From the NCBI RefSeq assembly GCF_963678635.1, contig NC_087066.1:64796282-64860281 (forward strand): a stretch of 64,000 nt of DNA. The letters are read 5' to 3'. Each line of letters begins with the position of its first letter. The stretch's first letter is position 1. The stretch comes from Symsagittifera roscoffensis. Lineage: Eukaryota > Xenacoelomorpha > Acoela > Convolutidae. Below the pieces are notes generated by a model. It was not told where the DNA came from. It did no database searches and worked only from the letters and a program-made list of their open reading frames with translations. The translations under genes and the position numbers were made by a program. Shown piece by piece: positions 32,659 to 44,382 of this stretch.

Positions 32659-32859
32659 AATTTTCACAATGTGCTGTTTGTGCCGAGCTAAAGTGTCAAC
32701 TTGATGAGTGTGAGCTCAGCTGTGGCTAGAGGCTCAAGCTTCAGTTTCGCCGCAGATGCCTCACATCAACTGGCATCAGATGGGGGATAGTTACCTGTGA
32801 AGCAGCGCGGCAAGCTTTTCTTCCTTGAGGGCAAGTTCAAGAGTAACCCGATGACTCTT

Positions 32860-33690
32860 TTGACAAAATCTTTCATCGCTTGTCAATGTGGGCGAGCTAG
32901 AGTTCTGCGAATTGTGTACAGCTTCTAAGATGAATGAAGTAACAGTGCCTAAGAAGACTGACAGCAGAGCACAGGCAGCGGGGCAAAGTGTCTTCAGTGA
33001 CATTCAGGGACCATTTGAAGTACCGAGTATGCATGGTGCGAACCATGCCTTGAGCTTCATCGGCGACTTCAGTCGGCTGGCTGGGGTCAAGTACCTGGCG
33101 AAGAAGAGCGATGCTCTACTGAAGTTCCAGGAGTTTGTGACTGAGCATGGAGCAGCGCTTTGCCTGCGAACTGACAATGGAGGTGAGTAATCGTCAAATG
33201 CATTTAGGAGTTTTTGTATGGAATTCCAGGTGAAGCAAGAGTTCGCGGTGCCCAATAGTTCCCAACAGATTGGTGTAGCAGAGCGTCTGCTGGCCGAAGA
33301 AAAGCTACCGAAAATGTTCTGGGTGCGAGCAATGTCGACAGCTGTGAGGGTTCGCAACTTGCGTCCCACATCCAGCAACGAGAAGCTCCTTTCACCGACA
33401 GAGAAACCGACTATGGGAAATCATCAAAAGTGAGCTATTTGCGGGGGTTCAGTTGCCTGGCGTACTATCTGGATCGAGGCAACAGACGGAAGCTGGATCC
33501 AAAGGGCAAGAAAAGCGAGTTCATCGGATACGACAAGGAGAGCAAAATCTATCTGCTGATGGATCTAGTGGTGCGAGCAAGAAGCGTGACATTCAATGAG
33601 AACATCATTCCAGATGACTTCAAGGTTGACAATGAGCCATTACAAACCCTGGAGCTATCAATCGAGAAGTGCATTGATATTGAGTAACCA
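32860..33690 (+). pseudogene. Copia integrase remnants
   Basis: FCELCTASKMNEVTVPK is the end of the pre-integrase zinc finger. VFSDIQGPFEVPSMHGANHA, then ALSFIGDFSRL, matches 'D..GP....s..g.ry...fiDd.sr' with the first catalytic Asp. CLRTDNGGE carries the second. After a break, EFAVPNSSQQIGVAER is the 'P.taPqqNGvaER' block with the third acidic residue, then MFWVRAMSTAVRVRNLRPT. The C-terminal part (33430-33687) reads RGFSCLAYYLDRGNRRKLDP and SEFIGYDKESKIYLL. Frameshifts occur at about 33190, 33210 and 33425. Confidence 0.82.
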
Positions 33691-33904
33691 AGCACGACGA
33701 AAACCAGCGAAGCACAAAGCGCCAACTGAGGGTGATACTGCAGATTTAGTGGGGGCTACTGAGGAAAATCAGGTCGAGGAGGAAGCAGTAGATTCACATC
33801 ATCCAGTGCAGTAGTCCGTTAGGTCAAGGAACCCACCCATTCGACACGGACTGGCCTATACCCATACTTCAGTGACTGGAATTCAAGAGCCAAGGGGCAA
33901 TTAA

Positions 33905-34257
33905 GAAGCAGTGTCTGGACCCGAAAAAGAGCAGTGGCTGGCAGCTATGGCTTTAGAGGTGAAGTCTCTAGAAGCGATGGGAACATACGCACTTTTTGAT
34001 AGACCACAATCTCGAAAAGTTATTTTTGGACGATGGGTTCTTGCTGTAAAGAGAGATGCGATGGGACAAAGTGATCGGTTCAAAGCCCGATATGTAGTGA
34101 AAGGATTCATGCAAGTGGAAGGACTTGACTTCACTGAGACGTTTGCTCCAACCTGTAAAACCTTGGACTTCATCAGATGGATATTAAGTCAGCCTTTCTC
34201 AACTGCCCTCTACCAGTGACAGTGTACTTGGAGCAGCCAGAGGGGTTCAGCGGCTTC
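33905..34257 (+). pseudogene. Copia reverse transcriptase, N-terminal remnant
   Basis: EKEQWLAAMALEVKSLEAMG, RWVLAVKRDAMGQSDRFKAR and VEGLDFTETFAPTCKT match 'a....eW..Am..E...l..n.tw.lv' and 'kWvfkiK.d..G...ryKARLVakGf.Q..GidY.EtFaPv'. After a frameshift come DIKSAFLNCPLPVTVYLEQP and EGF ('mDvktAFLnG.l.eeiYm.qPegf'). The sequence then jumps to the 3' polypurine tract and LTR, so the rest of RT, with YVDD, and RNase H are deleted. Confidence 0.85.
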
Positions 34258-34317
34258 GTCGAACCTTGATGGTTTGCAGCCTGACATTGGACAAAGCCAA
34301 TTCAGCCTGAGTGGGGT

Positions 34318-34604
34318 TGTTGAGGTCAGACCATCTCAAGGTCAGACAGATTAATTGAATCGTAGTCAAAACTGATTAAACTGAGACAAGGGCAACTAGT
34401 GATCTGAAACTAATCAATTAGTCAGTAGTTAATTAACTGTTACTTTTGTGATGCTTAGTTTGTCATGTCATTTATATTCACTTCTTTCAACTCATTCTTC
34501 AACAATCTCTACTTCTTCTCAATCCTCAGTTCAAACCTCAGATTTTATCTCAGTCTGTAACCCCAGCTCCTTATCCTAGTTGCTCTAACTCTGAATCTTA
34601 ACCA
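34318..34604 (+). repeat. Ty1/copia 3' LTR
   Basis: Begins TGTTGAGGTCAGACCATCTC right after a short polypurine tract (GAGTGGGGT, 34309-34317) and ends GAATCTTAACCA. It is collinear with the 5' LTR at 28579-28864. Many substitutions separate the two (for example TTAATTTAATC versus TTAATTGAATC), so the insertion is not recent. Confidence 0.85.
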
Positions 34605-34784
34605 ACTCAACCCCACATAAAAATTGGGGGTTTGTTCGAAATTCATACATTACAGAACTAATTTTCCTAAAATGTGGCTAGGGGACATTTTACGGTTGGT
34701 CACTTGAGGCGACTTAAGGTGGGGGGATAACAGGTTGTACTAAAATAACTGAATCCCATTCACCAGTTACAATTTGAGTTCACC

Positions 34785-35010
34785 AGCTAGATATCAAATA
34801 CTGAAAGAATGGAATTCTTTCCGATCTCAAATACTGAAAGAAGGAAGACTTGATCGATTTCAAATAATGAACGAATGAACACTTTTCCAGTCTGAAACAC
34901 AAAAATAATTAATATTTTCTGATATACTGATTGCTGAAAAAAGGTACAGCTTTCCTATCTCAAATACTGAAAGAAGAAACAGCTTTCCGGTCTCAAATAA
35001 CGAAAAAAAA
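34785..35010. repeat. Minisatellite with TCTCAAATACTGAAAGAA units
   Basis: Imperfect units of about 33-45 bp, containing ATCTCAAATACTGAAAGAAG followed by a TTTCC-rich spacer, run from about 34790 to 35010, ending in CGGTCTCAAATAACGAAAAA. Adjacent units differ at several positions. It precedes the fold-back array. Confidence 0.5.
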
Positions 35011-36691
35011 CAAATTCAAGAAAATTTTTTTATGGGTTAGTATTCTTTTTCAAACACTTAAGGAATACATTCACGATTTAGTTAAACATCGATATAAAGT
35101 TTGTTATTGCATTCCATTAACCACAGTTAAATTCTTGCTTCTAAAATTTGCCTTTGCTAGATAATAATTCTAGCGATAGCTCTTAATTATATGTGCAAAG
35201 ACTGGTTCAGTTCAGAATAACTAATAAAACAGCGATTCGCTACTTTTGTAACTATTAGCTACCCGCTTAAAGTAGCGGAATCCGGAACCAATAGCTATTT
35301 TTTCTCGCTAGCGGATCTGCAAAAAATTATTTTTACGTTACAGTTTTACGATACAGTCATTTTATTTTAGAATATGCCAAAATTTTTTAAATGGAGTCCA
35401 ATTTCCTTTAAGAACACATTTAAAGACTTGTAACTGGAATCCAGGCACATACAGACACCAAATTGTATGCCTATCTAGTCCACAGTTTGGCCTCATAATG
35501 ATTTTATTTTTTTATGTCTGAATCTATGAACGTAAAAACTAATAGATTATAACTAATTAAAAATGGATTATACTGCTGTTTTTCATCAAATCCATAATAT
35601 CAGTTATATCATTTTTTTTTAATTTTATAAATAACAAACTGAGAATCCATTATAATTTTTTTTTCATTTTCATTGAGTTGCAAAATTCAGCGCATACAAA
35701 TTCATTTGCACGTTTTAAATTAACATTGCTGATTTTTTGCTAAATTTTTTTTGTTTTCAATATTTTTAAATTTTTTTAAATTTGAGCGGAGTAAGAAATT
35801 GGAGGTGGACTGTAGATGCTAACTTTTCAGAAGGAGTGGTTGCTGAAACTTGCAACTGTTTAATCAAAACTTATCGGAAAAAAAGCCTTTTTCAATATTT
35901 TTTCTCGAAAAGACTGCTCGGAGATCAGAACAATTTTCTGGTTGTTGCGCCTTAAGTCTAGCGTCAAATCGAATTATTCGCTTGTAAAAAATGATTTAAA
36001 AATGTTCAAAAAAAAATGAGAAAAAAGAGTAATTTTCAATTTTTTCATTTCATAGTTTTATACCATCACGAGTTTTATACCATCATAATCAGAGCAAATC
36101 ACTCGTGCAAATCATTTTGAAAGGGATCAATTTACCGCCCACGCTTCAATTAAACAAAAAATATTGCGCGTTCAATATTACAATTTGATTTTCAGTTGTC
36201 AAAGTAGTCCTAAATTCAAACCATTAAAAATTATAAAAAAACCGTCACAGCTAAAATAATAGAGTAAAAAATTTTAAAAAATTGTTTATAAAGTTTTTGA
36301 AAAAGATTTGAAAAAAGTGTTTGAAAAAATTGAAAAAGATTTCAATTAGTTTGAGTTACGACAAAAAATTGAAAAATTTGCTTACTAAAAACTGCTGTTC
36401 ATATTTTATCATTCAATTAGAACTTTTTACTGATATAATTGTTTTGTACAGTTATTGAAATTATGGCGTAATGAAACTTTTTCACTAATCAATGCGCTTC
36501 TCATTAGTCCAATTTTCTAAGGAAGTGAGTGAAAATTTGTGCTCGGTGCTTTCTTAAACTTCAAGCCAATATCAACTTTTCAACTAGCCATTTTTCAATG
36601 GATTTTCAAGGCAATGAAAAGGCAGTGAACTCTTGGGCCCAAATATAATGAGATGTTTCATCGGTAGATTTTTTTGAAACTGTTTTTTCGG

Positions 36692-37206
36692 TCTTTTGGT
36701 AACGGAATATTTGTGCTCGGGGTGGGTTTTTTTCTTCAGACAAATTTCGACTTTTTAACTAGCCATTTTTGACAGGAAATATTCAAATCATTCAAAAGCT
36801 ATTGTTGTCTTGAGCTTAAATTTGAAAAGATTTTTCACCTGTGATCATTTTTGGTAAAGTTATAAGGGTTTGAAAATTGCCATTTTGGCCAGTTTGGGAC
36901 AATTAACGCGCGATACATTTCGCGCTATTAACGCGTAAGCCGAGGGATAATCCAGCTTAGAAATTAAGCCAAATTGCTTGAAAGAAGCTTATTTTCCATA
37001 ACTGATTTGTTACAAGCAGCGAAATTTATTGTTTTGTTTTTTATATGGCGTGGGGGGGATGATTTTCATTTAAAAAATTTCACATTTTAGAAAAAAAAAA
37101 ATTTCTTTTGTTTTATTTCATTGAATTTTTTAATGTTATCACTGCTCCATAAACGTTAAAAGGCAGTCGGGACTTTCAGGGCTCTGACCTGATACGAGCA
37201 TTCTTG
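36692..37206 (-). repeat. SQ repeat, minus orientation (array unit 1)
   Basis: Contains GTAACGGAATATTTGTGCTC, GGGGTGGGTTTTTTTCTTCA, TTTTTAACTAGCCATTTTTG, CACCTGTGATCATTTTT, the palindromic CGCGCGATACATTTCGCGC, CACTGCTCCATAAACGTTAA and CTGATACGAGCA. It is the inverse partner of the SQ copy at 37786. Confidence 0.85.
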
Positions 37207-37785
37207 TTGTTTTTTTTTGAAGATATAGAGATATAAAAACTGCTACTTTGGGTCATTCGAAATTATTAATTTGAATTGAAAGTTGCGTTTTTTTTAGAAT
37301 TGAGGCCAGCAATTTGGTTTTTAGTATACAATACGAAGCACCAAATTCATCTCAAAGAATTTTACATAGCGTCTAGAAGTATAAAAAGTAAAAACATATA
37401 GCAGAAAACAAATCATGCGGTTTTCCTTTCTTTGGATTTTTTTTCATCAATTTTTTGAAGGAAAATTTTTTTTTGAAAGCCAGCTGGAAATTCATAGTTT
37501 TGCCCTGACACACGAATAGTATGGTTTATATAACACTGCTACTTCAAAAAATTAGTAAAGCTAAACTGCCGATTACAATTTAGCCGCTAATTTCCTTTAA
37601 TTAACTTATAGATGATTTTTTAAATGATTATTTATAAGCAATTAAGGTTCTTATTTTAGAATAAAGTAGGACTCAAATCACATAGAATTGAAAATTGTGG
37701 CAGTTAAATCACTAGCAAAAAAATCTCTGTTTGAAAATAGGCTGTGGAAAAAATCAGTAAGACTAAAAAGTTTGCCTGAATTCAA

Positions 37786-38319
37786 CAAAACTGCTCGTAT
37801 CAGGGCGAAGCCCTGAATGTTCCAACTGCCTTTTAAGGTTTATGGAGCAGTAAGAACATTTAAAAATTCAATGAAATAAAACAAAATCAACAAAAAAATC
37901 AAAAAATTGAATTTTTTTATGAAAATCATCTCCCCACACGCCATAAAAAGTACAAAAGGATAGATTTCGCTACTTGTAACAAACCAATTATGGCACATAA
38001 GCTTCTTTTAATAAATTTGGAACGATTTCTATGACGGATTAACTCTCCGCTTACGCGTTAAAAGCGCGAAATACATCGCGCGTTAATTGTCCCAAATTGG
38101 CCAAAATGGCAATCTTTAAACCCCGTAATTTTACGAAAAATGATCACAGGTAAAATATCTTTTCAAATTTGAGCTCAAGATAACAATACCTTTCGAATGA
38201 TGTAAAAAAAGTCCGTCAAAACTGGGCTAGTTAAAAAGTCGAAACTTGTCTGAAGAAAAAAAAACCCACCCCGAGCGCAAATTTTCCGTTACTTTGGTAT
38301 GGAAAGTCGGAACAATAAG
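37786..38319 (+). repeat. SQ repeat, plus orientation (array unit 1)
   Basis: Begins CAAAACTGCTCGTATCAGGG then CGAAGCCCTGAATGTTCC, and ends GGTATGGAAAGTCGGAACAA. It carries the inner palindrome GCGCGAAATACATCGCGCG. Together with 36692-37206 it forms the inner part of the fold-back arms. Confidence 0.85.
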
Positions 38320-39982
38320 GAACATTATCTGAGCGGCGTTGAATCGCAGCTTACATGCTGGCAAACACGAAACAATTTGCGCGTTCAATAATCCCAAAAG
38401 GGCCGAATAAAGAGTTTGTAAAGTTTCGAAAAAATCTACTGATGAAACAACTCATTATATTTGGGCTCAAGAGTTCACTGCCTTTTCATTGCCTTGAAAA
38501 TCCATTGAAAAATGGCTAGTTAAATAGTAGATACTGGCTTGAGGTTTAAGAACGCACCGAGCACAAATTTTCCCTCACTTTCTTAGAAAATTGGACTAGT
38601 GAGAAGCGCATTGATTTGTGAAAATTTGTCATTACGTCATAATTTCAATAACTGTACAAAACAATTATTTCATTAAAAAGTTCTAATTAAATGGTAAAAA
38701 CTGACCAGCAGTTTTTAGTTAGCAAAGTTTTCAACTTTTGTCGTAACTCAAACTAATTCAAATCTTTTTGTGCATTAATTTTGAAATCTTTTCAAAAAAT
38801 TTAAAAACAATTTGTTTTACTCGAAGGTTGAGTCCAATTCTTGTTTTTTTTCTGTGCTGGGAGTTATCTTGTTTTTTCAAAGCATGACGACTGTCTTTTG
38901 AAGACAGTAGCTATGCTTTATGTGTTAGATATTTCTTGTGCAAAAAAAGTGATTTGCTCTGATTATTAAGTTGCTGCACTTAAATGTAGTACTTCACCTC
39001 GCTTGTGGTGGTATAAAACTATGAAATGAAAAAATTTAAAATTACTCTTTTTTCGCATTTTTTTTCGAACATTTTTAAATAATTTTTATAAGCAAAAAGT
39101 TCGATTTGACGCTAGACTTAAGGCGCAACAACCAGAATTTTGTTCTGAACTACGAGCAGTCTTGTTGTTTTTTCCTATTAAACAGCACCCTATCTTTTTA
39201 CTTGTTACAGCGCTGCACGTTTCTATTACCGCTGTTAATAATTCTAGCGATAGCCCTTAATTATATGTGCAAAGACTGGTTCAGTTCAGAATAACTAATA
39301 AAACAGCGATTCGCTACGTTTGTAAATATTAGCTAACCCGCTTAAATTAGCGGAATCCGGAACAAATAGATATATTTGCTCGCTAGCGGATCTGCCAAAA
39401 AAATTCTTTTACGTTACAGTTTTACGATACAGTCATTTTATTTTAGAATATGCGGAAATTTTTTAAATGGAGTCCACTTTCCTTTCAGAACACATTTAAA
39501 GACTTGTAACTGGAATCCAGGCACATACAGACACCAAATTGTATGCCTATCTAGTCCACAGTTTGGCCTCATAATGATTTTAGTTTTTTATGTTTGTATC
39601 TATGAACGTAAAAACTAATAGATTCTAACTAATTAAAAAAGGATTATACTGCTGTTTTTCATCAAATCCATAATATCAGTTATATCATTTTTTTAAATTT
39701 TATAAATAACAAACTGAGAATCCATTATAAATTTTTTTTTGATGTTCATTGAGATGCAAATTTCAGCGCTTACAAATTCATTTGCACGTTTTAAAATAAC
39801 ATTGCTGATTTTTTGCTAAATTTTTCTTGTTTTCAATAATTTTAAATTTTTTTAAATTTGAGCGGAGTAAAAAATTGGAGGTGGATTGTAGATGCTAACT
39901 TTTCAGAAGGAATGGTTGCTGAAACTTGCAACTGTTTAATCAAAACTTAAGGAAAAAAGCCTTTTTTAATATTTTTTCTCGA

Positions 39983-42900
39983 AAAAACTGCTCGTAGATC
40001 AGAACAAATTTCTGGTTGTTGCGCCTTAAGTCTAGCGTCAAATCGAACTATTTGCTTGTAAAAAAATGATTTAAAAATGTTCAAAAAAAATGAGAAAAAA
40101 GAGTAATTTTCAATTTTTTCATTTCATACTTTTATACCATCACAAGCGAGGTAAAGTACTAAGTGATATATTTTACGTGCAGCGACGTAATAATCAGAGC
40201 AAATCACTCGTGCAAATCATTTTGAAAGGGATCAATTTACCGCCCACTCTTCAATTAAACAAAAAATATTGCGCGTTCAATATTACAAAAAAAAAAACAA
40301 AAAACATTGCGCGTTCAATATTACAATTTGATGTTCAGTTTTCAAAATAGTCCTAAATTCAAACGATTAAAAATTATAAAAAACAGTCACAGCTAAAATA
40401 ATAGAGTAAAAAATTTAAAAAATTGTTTTTAAAATTTTTGAAAAAGATTTGAAAAAAGTTTTTGAAAAAATTGAAAAAGATTTGAGTTCGTTTGAGTTAC
40501 GACAAAAAGTTGAAAAATTTGCTAACTAAAAACTGCTGTTCATATTTTATCATTCAATTAGAACTTTTTAATGATAAAATTGTTTTGTACAGTTATTGAA
40601 ATTATGGCGTAATGACAATTTTTCACTAACCAATGCGCTTCTCATTAGTCCAATTTTCAAAGAAAGTGAGTGAAAATTTGTGCTCGGTGCTTTCTTAAAC
40701 TTCAAGCTAATATCAATTTTTCAACTAGCCATTTTTCAATGGATTTTCAAGGCAATGAAAAGGCAGTGAACTTTTGAGCCCAAATATAATGATATATTCC
40801 ATCGGTAGATTTTTTCGAAATTTTGGAAACTCTTTTTTCGGCCCTTTTGGGATTATTCAACGCGCAAATTGTTTCCTGTTCGTTAGCATGTAAGCTGCGA
40901 TTCAATGCCGCTCAGAAAATGTTCCTTATTGTTCCGGCTTTTGATACGAAAGTAACGGAATATTTGTGTTCGGGGTGGGTTTTTTTTCTTCAGACAAATT
41001 TCGACTTTTTAACTAGCCATTTTTGACGGAAAATTTTCAAATCATTTGAAAGCTATTGTTGTCCTGAGCTTCAATTTGAAAAGATATTTCACCTGTGATC
41101 ATTTTTTGTAAAGTTATGAGGGTTTGAAGATCGCCATTTTGGCCATTTTGGGACAATTAACGCGCGATACCTTTCGCGCTATTAACGCGTATGCGGAGGG
41201 TTAATCCAGCTTAGAAATTGTTCCAAATTGGTTGAAAAAAGCTTATTTGCCATACTTTATTTGTTACAAGCAGCGAAATTTATTGTTTTGTACTTTATAT
41301 GGTGTGTGGGGTGATGAGTTTCATAAAAAAATTTCACATTTTAGAAAAAAAAATTTCTTTGTTTTATTTCATTGAATTTTTTAATGTTATCACTGCTCCA
41401 TAAATTTTAAAAGGCAGTCGGAAGATTCAAGGCTTCGCCCTGATACGAGCAGTCTTGTTGGCACTTGAATATAGATTTGAGCATGAATATTAACAAAACT
41501 GCTCGTTCATTAACAAAACTTTCATTTTAGTTTGTTCCATCAATTTTTTTATGTTGTTTGTGTTATTACTGCTCCATAAATGTTAAAAGGCAGTCGGGAC
41601 TTTCAGGGCTTCGACCTGATACGAGCAGTCTTGTTGTTTTTTATTGAAGATATAGAGATATAAAATATGCTAATTTGGGTCATTCGAAATTATTAAATTG
41701 AAATGAAAGTTGCGGTTTTTTAGAATTGAGGCCAGCAATTTGGTTTTTAGTATACAATACGAAGCACCAAATTCATCTCAAAGAATTTTACATAGCGTCT
41801 AGAAGTATAAAAAGTAAAAACATATAGCAGAAAACAAATCATGCGGTTTTCCTTTCTTTGGATTTTTTTTCATCAATTTTTTGAAGGAACATTTTTTTTT
41901 GAAAGCCAGCTGGAAATTCATAGTTTTGCCCTGACACACAATCAGTATGGTTTATATAACACTGCTACTTCAAAAAATTAGTAAAGCTAAACTGCCGATT
42001 ACAATTTAGCCGCTAATTTCCTTTAATTAACTTATAGATGATTTTTTAAATGATTATTTATAAACAATTAAGGTTCTTATTTAGAATAAAGTAGGACTCA
42101 AATCACAGAGAATTGAAAATTGTGGCAGTTAAATCACTAGCAAAAAAATCTTTGTTTGAAAATAGTCTGTGGAAAAAATCAGTAAGACTAAGAAGTTTGC
42201 CTGAATTCAACAAGACTGCTCGTATCAGGGCGAAGCCCTGAATGTCCCAACTGTCTTTTAAGGTTTATGGAGCAGCAGTAACATAATATTAAAAAATTCA
42301 ATGTAGAAAAAAAATACTTTTTAATATGAGTTTTTGTTTGTGAAAATCATCCCACCGCACGCCATATTATTTACGAAAAGATAGATTTCGCTTCTAGCAA
42401 CAAGTCAATTATGGCAAATATTCTTTCTTCAACCAAATTAGAACTAATTCTAACACGGATTAAATCTCCGCTTATGCGTTAAAAGCGCGAAATATATCGC
42501 GCGTTAATTGTCCCAAATTGGCCAAAATGGCAATCTTTAAACCCCCGTAACTTTACGAAAAATGATCACAGGTAAAATATCTTTTCAAAATTGAGCTCAA
42601 GATAACAATACCTTTCGAATGATTTTAAAAAAAGTCCGTCAAAACTGGGCTAGTTAAAAAGTCGAAGCTTGTCTGAAGAAAAAAAAACCCAACCCGAGCG
42701 CAAATATTCCGTTACTTTCGTATGGAAAGTCGGAACAATAAGGAACATTATCTGAGCGGCGTTGAACCGCAGCTTACATGCTGGCGAACACGAAACAGTT
42801 TGCGCGCTCATTAATCCCAAAAGGGCCGAATAAAGTGTTTGTAAAGTTTCGAAAAAATCTACTGATGAAACAACTCATTATATTTGGGCTCAAGAGTTCA

Positions 42901-43567
42901 CTGCCTTTTCATTGCCTTGAAAATCCATTGGAAAATGGCTAGTTAAATAGTTGATGTTGGCTTGAAGTTTAAGAACGCACCGAGCACAAATTTTCCCTCA
43001 CTTTCTTAGAAAATTGGACTAGTGAGAAGCGCATTGATTTGTGAAAATTTGTCATTACGTCATAATTTCAATAACTGTACAAAACAATTATTTCATTAAA
43101 AAGTTCTAATTAAATGGTAAAAACTGACCAGCAGTTTTTAGTTAGCAAAGTTTTCAACTTTTGTCGTAACTCAAACTAACTCAAATCTTTTTCTGCGTTA
43201 ATTTTGAAATCTTTTCAAAAAGTTTAAAAACAATTTGTTTTACTCGAAGGTTGAGTCCAATTCTTGTTTTTTTCTGTGCTGGGAGTTATCTTGTTTTTTC
43301 AAAGCATGACGACTGTCTTTTGAAGACAGTAGCTATGCTTTATGTGTTAGATATTTCTTACTAAGGTTATTAAGTTGCTGCTCTTAAATGTAGTACTTCA
43401 CCTCGCTTGTGGTGGTATAAAACTATGAAATGAAAAAATTTAAAATTACTCTTTTTTCGCATTTTTTTTGAACATTTTTAAATAATTTTTATAAGCAAAA
43501 AGTTCGATTTGACGCTAGACTTAAGGCGCAACAACCAGAATTTTGTTCTGAACTACGAGCAGTCTTG
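39983..43567. mobile_element. Fold-back element, unit 2
   Basis: Same design as unit 1. The left arm ends with a minus-orientation SQ copy (40928-41457) plus an extra partial SQ end (41498-41637). The centre is 41638-42210. The right arm starts with a plus-orientation SQ copy (42211-42741) and ends CTACGAGCAGTCTTG at 43567. An extra 26-33 bp duplication of AAAAAATATTGCGCGTTCAA occurs near 40265-40330. Confidence 0.82.
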
Positions 43568-44382
43568 TTGTTTTTTCCTATTAAACAGCACCCTATCTTT
43601 TTACTTGTTACAGCGCTGCACGTTTCTATTACCGCTGTTAATAATTCTAGCGATAGCTCTTAATTATATGTGCAAAGACTGGTTCAGTTCAGAATAACTA
43701 ATAAAACAGCGATTCGCTACTTTTGTAACTATTAGCTACCCGCTTAAATTAGCGGAATCCGGAACAAATAGCTATATTTGCTCGCTAGCGGATCTGCAAA
43801 AAAAATACTTTTACAATACAGTTTTACGATACAGTCATTTTATTTTAGAATATGCGGAAATTTTTTAAATGGAGTCCACTTTCCTTTCAGAACACATTTA
43901 AAGACTTGTAACTGGAATCCAGGCACATACAGACACCAAATTGTATGCCTATCTAGTCCACAGTTTGGCCTCATAATGATTTTAGTTTTTTATGTTTGTA
44001 TCTATGAACGTAAAAACTAATAGATTCTAACTAATTAAAAAAGGATTATACTGCTGTTTTTCATCAAATCCATAATATCAGTTATATCATTTTTTTAAAT
44101 TTTATAAATAACAAACTGAGAATCCATTATAAATTTTTTTTTGATGTTCATTGAGATGCAAATTTCAGCGCTTACAAATTCATTTGCACGTTTTAAAATA
44201 ACATTGCTGATTTTTTGCTAAATTTTTCTTGTTTTCAATAATTTTAAATTTTTTTAAATTTGAGCGGAGTAAAAATTGGAGGTGGATTGTAGATGCTAAC
44301 TTTTCAGAAAGAGTGGTTGCTGAAACTTGCAACTGTTTAATCAAAACTTAAGGAAAAAAGCCTTTTTTAATATTTTTTCTCG

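Larger units (their letters stand above)
28579..34604 (+). mobile_element. Defective Ty1/copia retrotransposon, interrupted by a LINE
   Basis: LTR (28579-28864), gag (28944-29282), LINE insertion (29283-about 31855), rest of gag with zinc knuckles and protease remnant (about 31856-32658), integrase (32860-33690), start of reverse transcriptase (33905-34257), and 3' LTR (34318-34604). The order gag-protease-integrase-RT identifies copia. Frameshifts, stops, a lost protease active site and deletion of most of RT and all of RNase H make it dead. It begins about 290 bp after the EGF exon, in sense orientation with the host gene. Confidence 0.88.
35908..39164. mobile_element. Fold-back element, unit 1
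   Basis: The left arm (35908-37206) starts AAAAGACTGCTCGGAGATCA and runs through ATGAGAAAAAAGAGTAATTT, then a minus-orientation SQ repeat ending in GATACGAGCATTCTTG. A centre of about 580 bp follows. The right arm (37786-39164) is a plus-orientation SQ repeat followed by the inverse of the left arm: AAAATTACTCTTTTTTCGCA, then TTCGATTTGACGCTAGACTT and CTACGAGCAGTCTTG. Arms of about 1.3 kb make this one of the longest inverted repeats in the window. Confidence 0.82.

Noticed and set aside
28574-34609. 5-bp target duplication for the copia element
   Set aside because: AATTC precedes the 5' LTR and ACTCA follows the 3' LTR; they do not match.
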